Below, piece after piece: positions 62,853 through 64,000 of a stretch of 64,000 bases of DNA. How positions within the stretch are numbered: position 1 is the first letter of the stretch; each line of letters opens with the position of its first letter. The stretch covers positions 4,557,501 through 4,621,500 of the forward strand of contig NZ_JACHBR010000001.1 in the NCBI RefSeq assembly GCF_014200435.1. The letters are read 5' to 3'. Position numbers and translations under genes: made by a program. The notes under the pieces were generated by a model, which did not search any database, was not told the DNA's origin, and saw only the letters and a program-made list of their open reading frames with translations. This stretch comes from Sphaerisporangium krabiense (GTDB taxonomy: Bacteria; Actinomycetota; Actinomycetes; Streptosporangiales; Streptosporangiaceae).

Positions 62853-63710
62853 ATGGGCGAGCTCGTCATGGCGGCCAAGATCACGCACGTGCCTTCGATC
62901 TGGCTGTCGATCCAACCTGGCAAGCACTTCGGGATCCGCAGGCCCGCCGAACTGGCTCTGACCGAGGTCGGCGAGCGCGCCCGCGAGCGCGGCGCCGACA
63001 CCTTCCTCATCGCCGACACGCACTGGATGAACAGCATCGGCTTCCACCTCAACGGCAAGGCCAGGCACCAGGGCTCCTACGTCAGCCACGAGCTGCCGCA
63101 CTTCATCCACGACCTGGAGTACGACTACCCGGGCGCCCCGGATCTCGCCGAACTCGTGCGCGAGGAGATCGTGCTCGGCGGTCAGAAGGCGCGGGTGCAC
63201 ACCTACAAGGACCTGGGCCTGGAGTACGCGACGCTGGTGCCGATGTACTTCATGAACGGCGACTCCTCGATCCACGTCCTGCCCATCGGCTGCAACATCT
63301 ACTCCACGATCGAGGAGAACCGGCGCATCGGCGAGGCGCTCATGCGGGCCATCCACCGCAGCGACCGCAAGGTGGCCTTCCTGGCGAGCGGCTCCCTGTC
63401 GCACGCCTTCCCGCCCAACGAGATCGCCGAGTCGCTGCTCGACGACGTCAGCAGCGAGATCAACCGCCAGGTCGACATGGCCGTCCTCGACATGTGGACC
63501 GAGGGCAGGGTGGGCGAGTTCCTGGAGATGCTGCCCGACTACAACAAGCGCTGCACGGGCGAGGGCGCCATGGCCGACACCGCCATGCTCTTCGGCCTGC
63601 TCGGCTGGGGCGACTACGCCGGCAAGGGCGAGCAGCTCTGCCCGTACTTCGGCAGCAGCGGCACCGGCCAGGTCGTGGTGGACTTCCCGGTGCCCGTCAC
63701 GGTCGAGTGA
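62853..63710 (+). CDS. hpaD: 3,4-dihydroxyphenylacetate 2,3-dioxygenase (HpaD, LigB-type)
   Basis: Product of 285 aa of the class III extradiol dioxygenase superfamily. Conserved His residues of the Fe(II) site and active site lie in KITHVPSIWLS near residue 12, LIADTHWM near 55 and SGSLSHAFPP near 182. It opens homoprotocatechuate next to the hydroxyls to give the muconic semialdehyde that HpaE oxidises. AAGGAGG stands 7 bases before ATG 62853. It is transcribed away from the three-gene arm; a 299-base region with repeated operator-like sites lies between. Confidence 0.92.
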   Translation: MGELVMAAKITHVPSIWLSIQPGKHFGIRRPAELALTEVGERARERGADTFLIADTHWMNSIGFHLNGKARHQGSYVSHELPHFIHDLEYDYPGAPDLAELVREEIVLGGQKARVHTYKDLGLEYATLVPMYFMNGDSSIHVLPIGCNIYSTIEENRRIGEALMRAIHRSDRKVAFLASGSLSHAFPPNEIAESLLDDVSSEINRQVDMAVLDMWTEGRVGEFLEMLPDYNKRCTGEGAMADTAMLFGLLGWGDYAGKGEQLCPYFGSSGTGQVVVDFPVPVTVE

Positions 63711-63748
63711 CCGGGGCACGCCCTCGCGGGTGATCACGACGGGTGCAG

Positions 63749-63771
63749 TACGATAAGAAATCGTATGCGAA
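63749..63771 (+). promoter_or_regulatory. Candidate operator 3 before the hydrolase gene
   Basis: TACGAT-AAGAA-ATCGTA (63749-63765) is a perfect palindrome that continues as TCGTATGCGA (63761-63770), the same motif as operators 1 and 2 (TCGTAYRYGA). TACGAT also resembles a -10 box, so a repressor here would block the promoter of the hydrolase gene. Confidence 0.6.
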
Positions 63772-63797
63772 AAGATCGGCCGAGGAGCTAGCCACCG

Positions 63798-64000
63798 ATG
63801 CACGACCGTCCCGCACTGGCCTATCGCCTCTTCCCCCCGGACACCGATGACGGCCGCGCGGCGGGCTCGCCGCCGGTGCTCCTGCTGCACGGCTTCGCCT
63901 CCGACGGCGAGAGCGACTGGGTGGCGCCGGGCACCGTGGCGGCGCTGACGGCCGCGGGCCGCACGGTGATCCTTCCCGACCTGCGCGGCCATGGCGCGAG
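63798..64000 (+). CDS. Alpha/beta hydrolase (N-terminal part)
   Basis: The first 67 residues are present and the gene runs off the window. VLLLHGFASDGESDW (about 29-43) and VILPDLRGHG (about 57-66) are the strand 3 oxyanion motif HGF and the DxRGHG motif of alpha/beta hydrolases. GAGGAG lies about 11 bases before ATG 63798. A role in the hpa pathway is suggested only by its place and the shared operator motif. Confidence 0.82.
   Translation, partial: MHDRPALAYRLFPPDTDDGRAAGSPPVLLLHGFASDGESDWVAPGTVAALTAAGRTVILPDLRGHGA

Overview
The window is about 64 kb of very GC-rich DNA with dense gene packing, many GTG starts and frequent 4-base stop/start overlaps (ATGA, GTGA). A class I lysyl-tRNA synthetase, an aerobic cobalamin pathway with a CobN plus ChlI/D-type chelatase, and the overall style of the proteins point to an actinomycete, probably a Streptosporangiales-type genus (inference; there is no rRNA gene to test it). 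No tRNA, rRNA, CRISPR array, transposase or prophage gene was found.

Layout. 1-1.4 kb: the end of a phenylacetyl-CoA epoxidase operon (paaD', paaE). 1.4-18.8 kb: a nearly complete cobalamin block: a histidine phosphatase, a cobalamin riboswitch with the CbtB/CbtA cobalt transporter, a fused AAA/vWA chelatase subunit, cobO, cobB, cobL, cobM, cobH and cobIJ, then divergent cobK/cobG and a second cobalamin riboswitch leading into cobN. 19-30 kb: single genes (GH15 enzyme, nucleotidyltransferase-like protein, transglutaminase-like protein, an ArsR repressor with a CDF metal exporter, beta-carbonic anhydrase, a phytase-like esterase, a sialidase-like protein). 30-39.6 kb: a uridine-kinase-like protein, asparagine synthetase, an orphan solute-binding protein, a Zur-like Fur regulator, a thioredoxin-reductase-like flavoprotein, two hypothetical genes and lysS.

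39.6-42.2 kb is gene-free. It holds a tandem array of about 184-bp repeats in one orientation, then a short module bounded by inverted copies of a 28-base motif, then degenerate copies of the same repeat in the opposite orientation. A further fragment of this family lies 29 kb away, downstream of cobIJ. This is the least explained structure in the window. Short minisatellites also occur at three neighbouring cob gene junctions.

42.2-51.2 kb: a SAM-methyltransferase-like gene, then a seven-gene operon: an oligopeptide-type ABC importer, a tandem GNAT protein and murQ, which together suggest uptake and recycling of cell-wall muropeptides. 51.3-58.6 kb: DUF488, an SGNH hydrolase, a small secreted protein, alcohol dehydrogenase, a hemerythrin-like protein, an epimerase, an hsp20 and HspR-like merR pair, and manA. 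58.7-64 kb: a homoprotocatechuate (3,4-dihydroxyphenylacetate) meta-cleavage cluster with divergent arms (hpaD; FAH-RraA fusion, DapA-like, hpaE) that share a repeated candidate operator, and the start of an alpha/beta hydrolase. The window therefore begins and ends in two different routes for phenylacetic-type aromatic acids.
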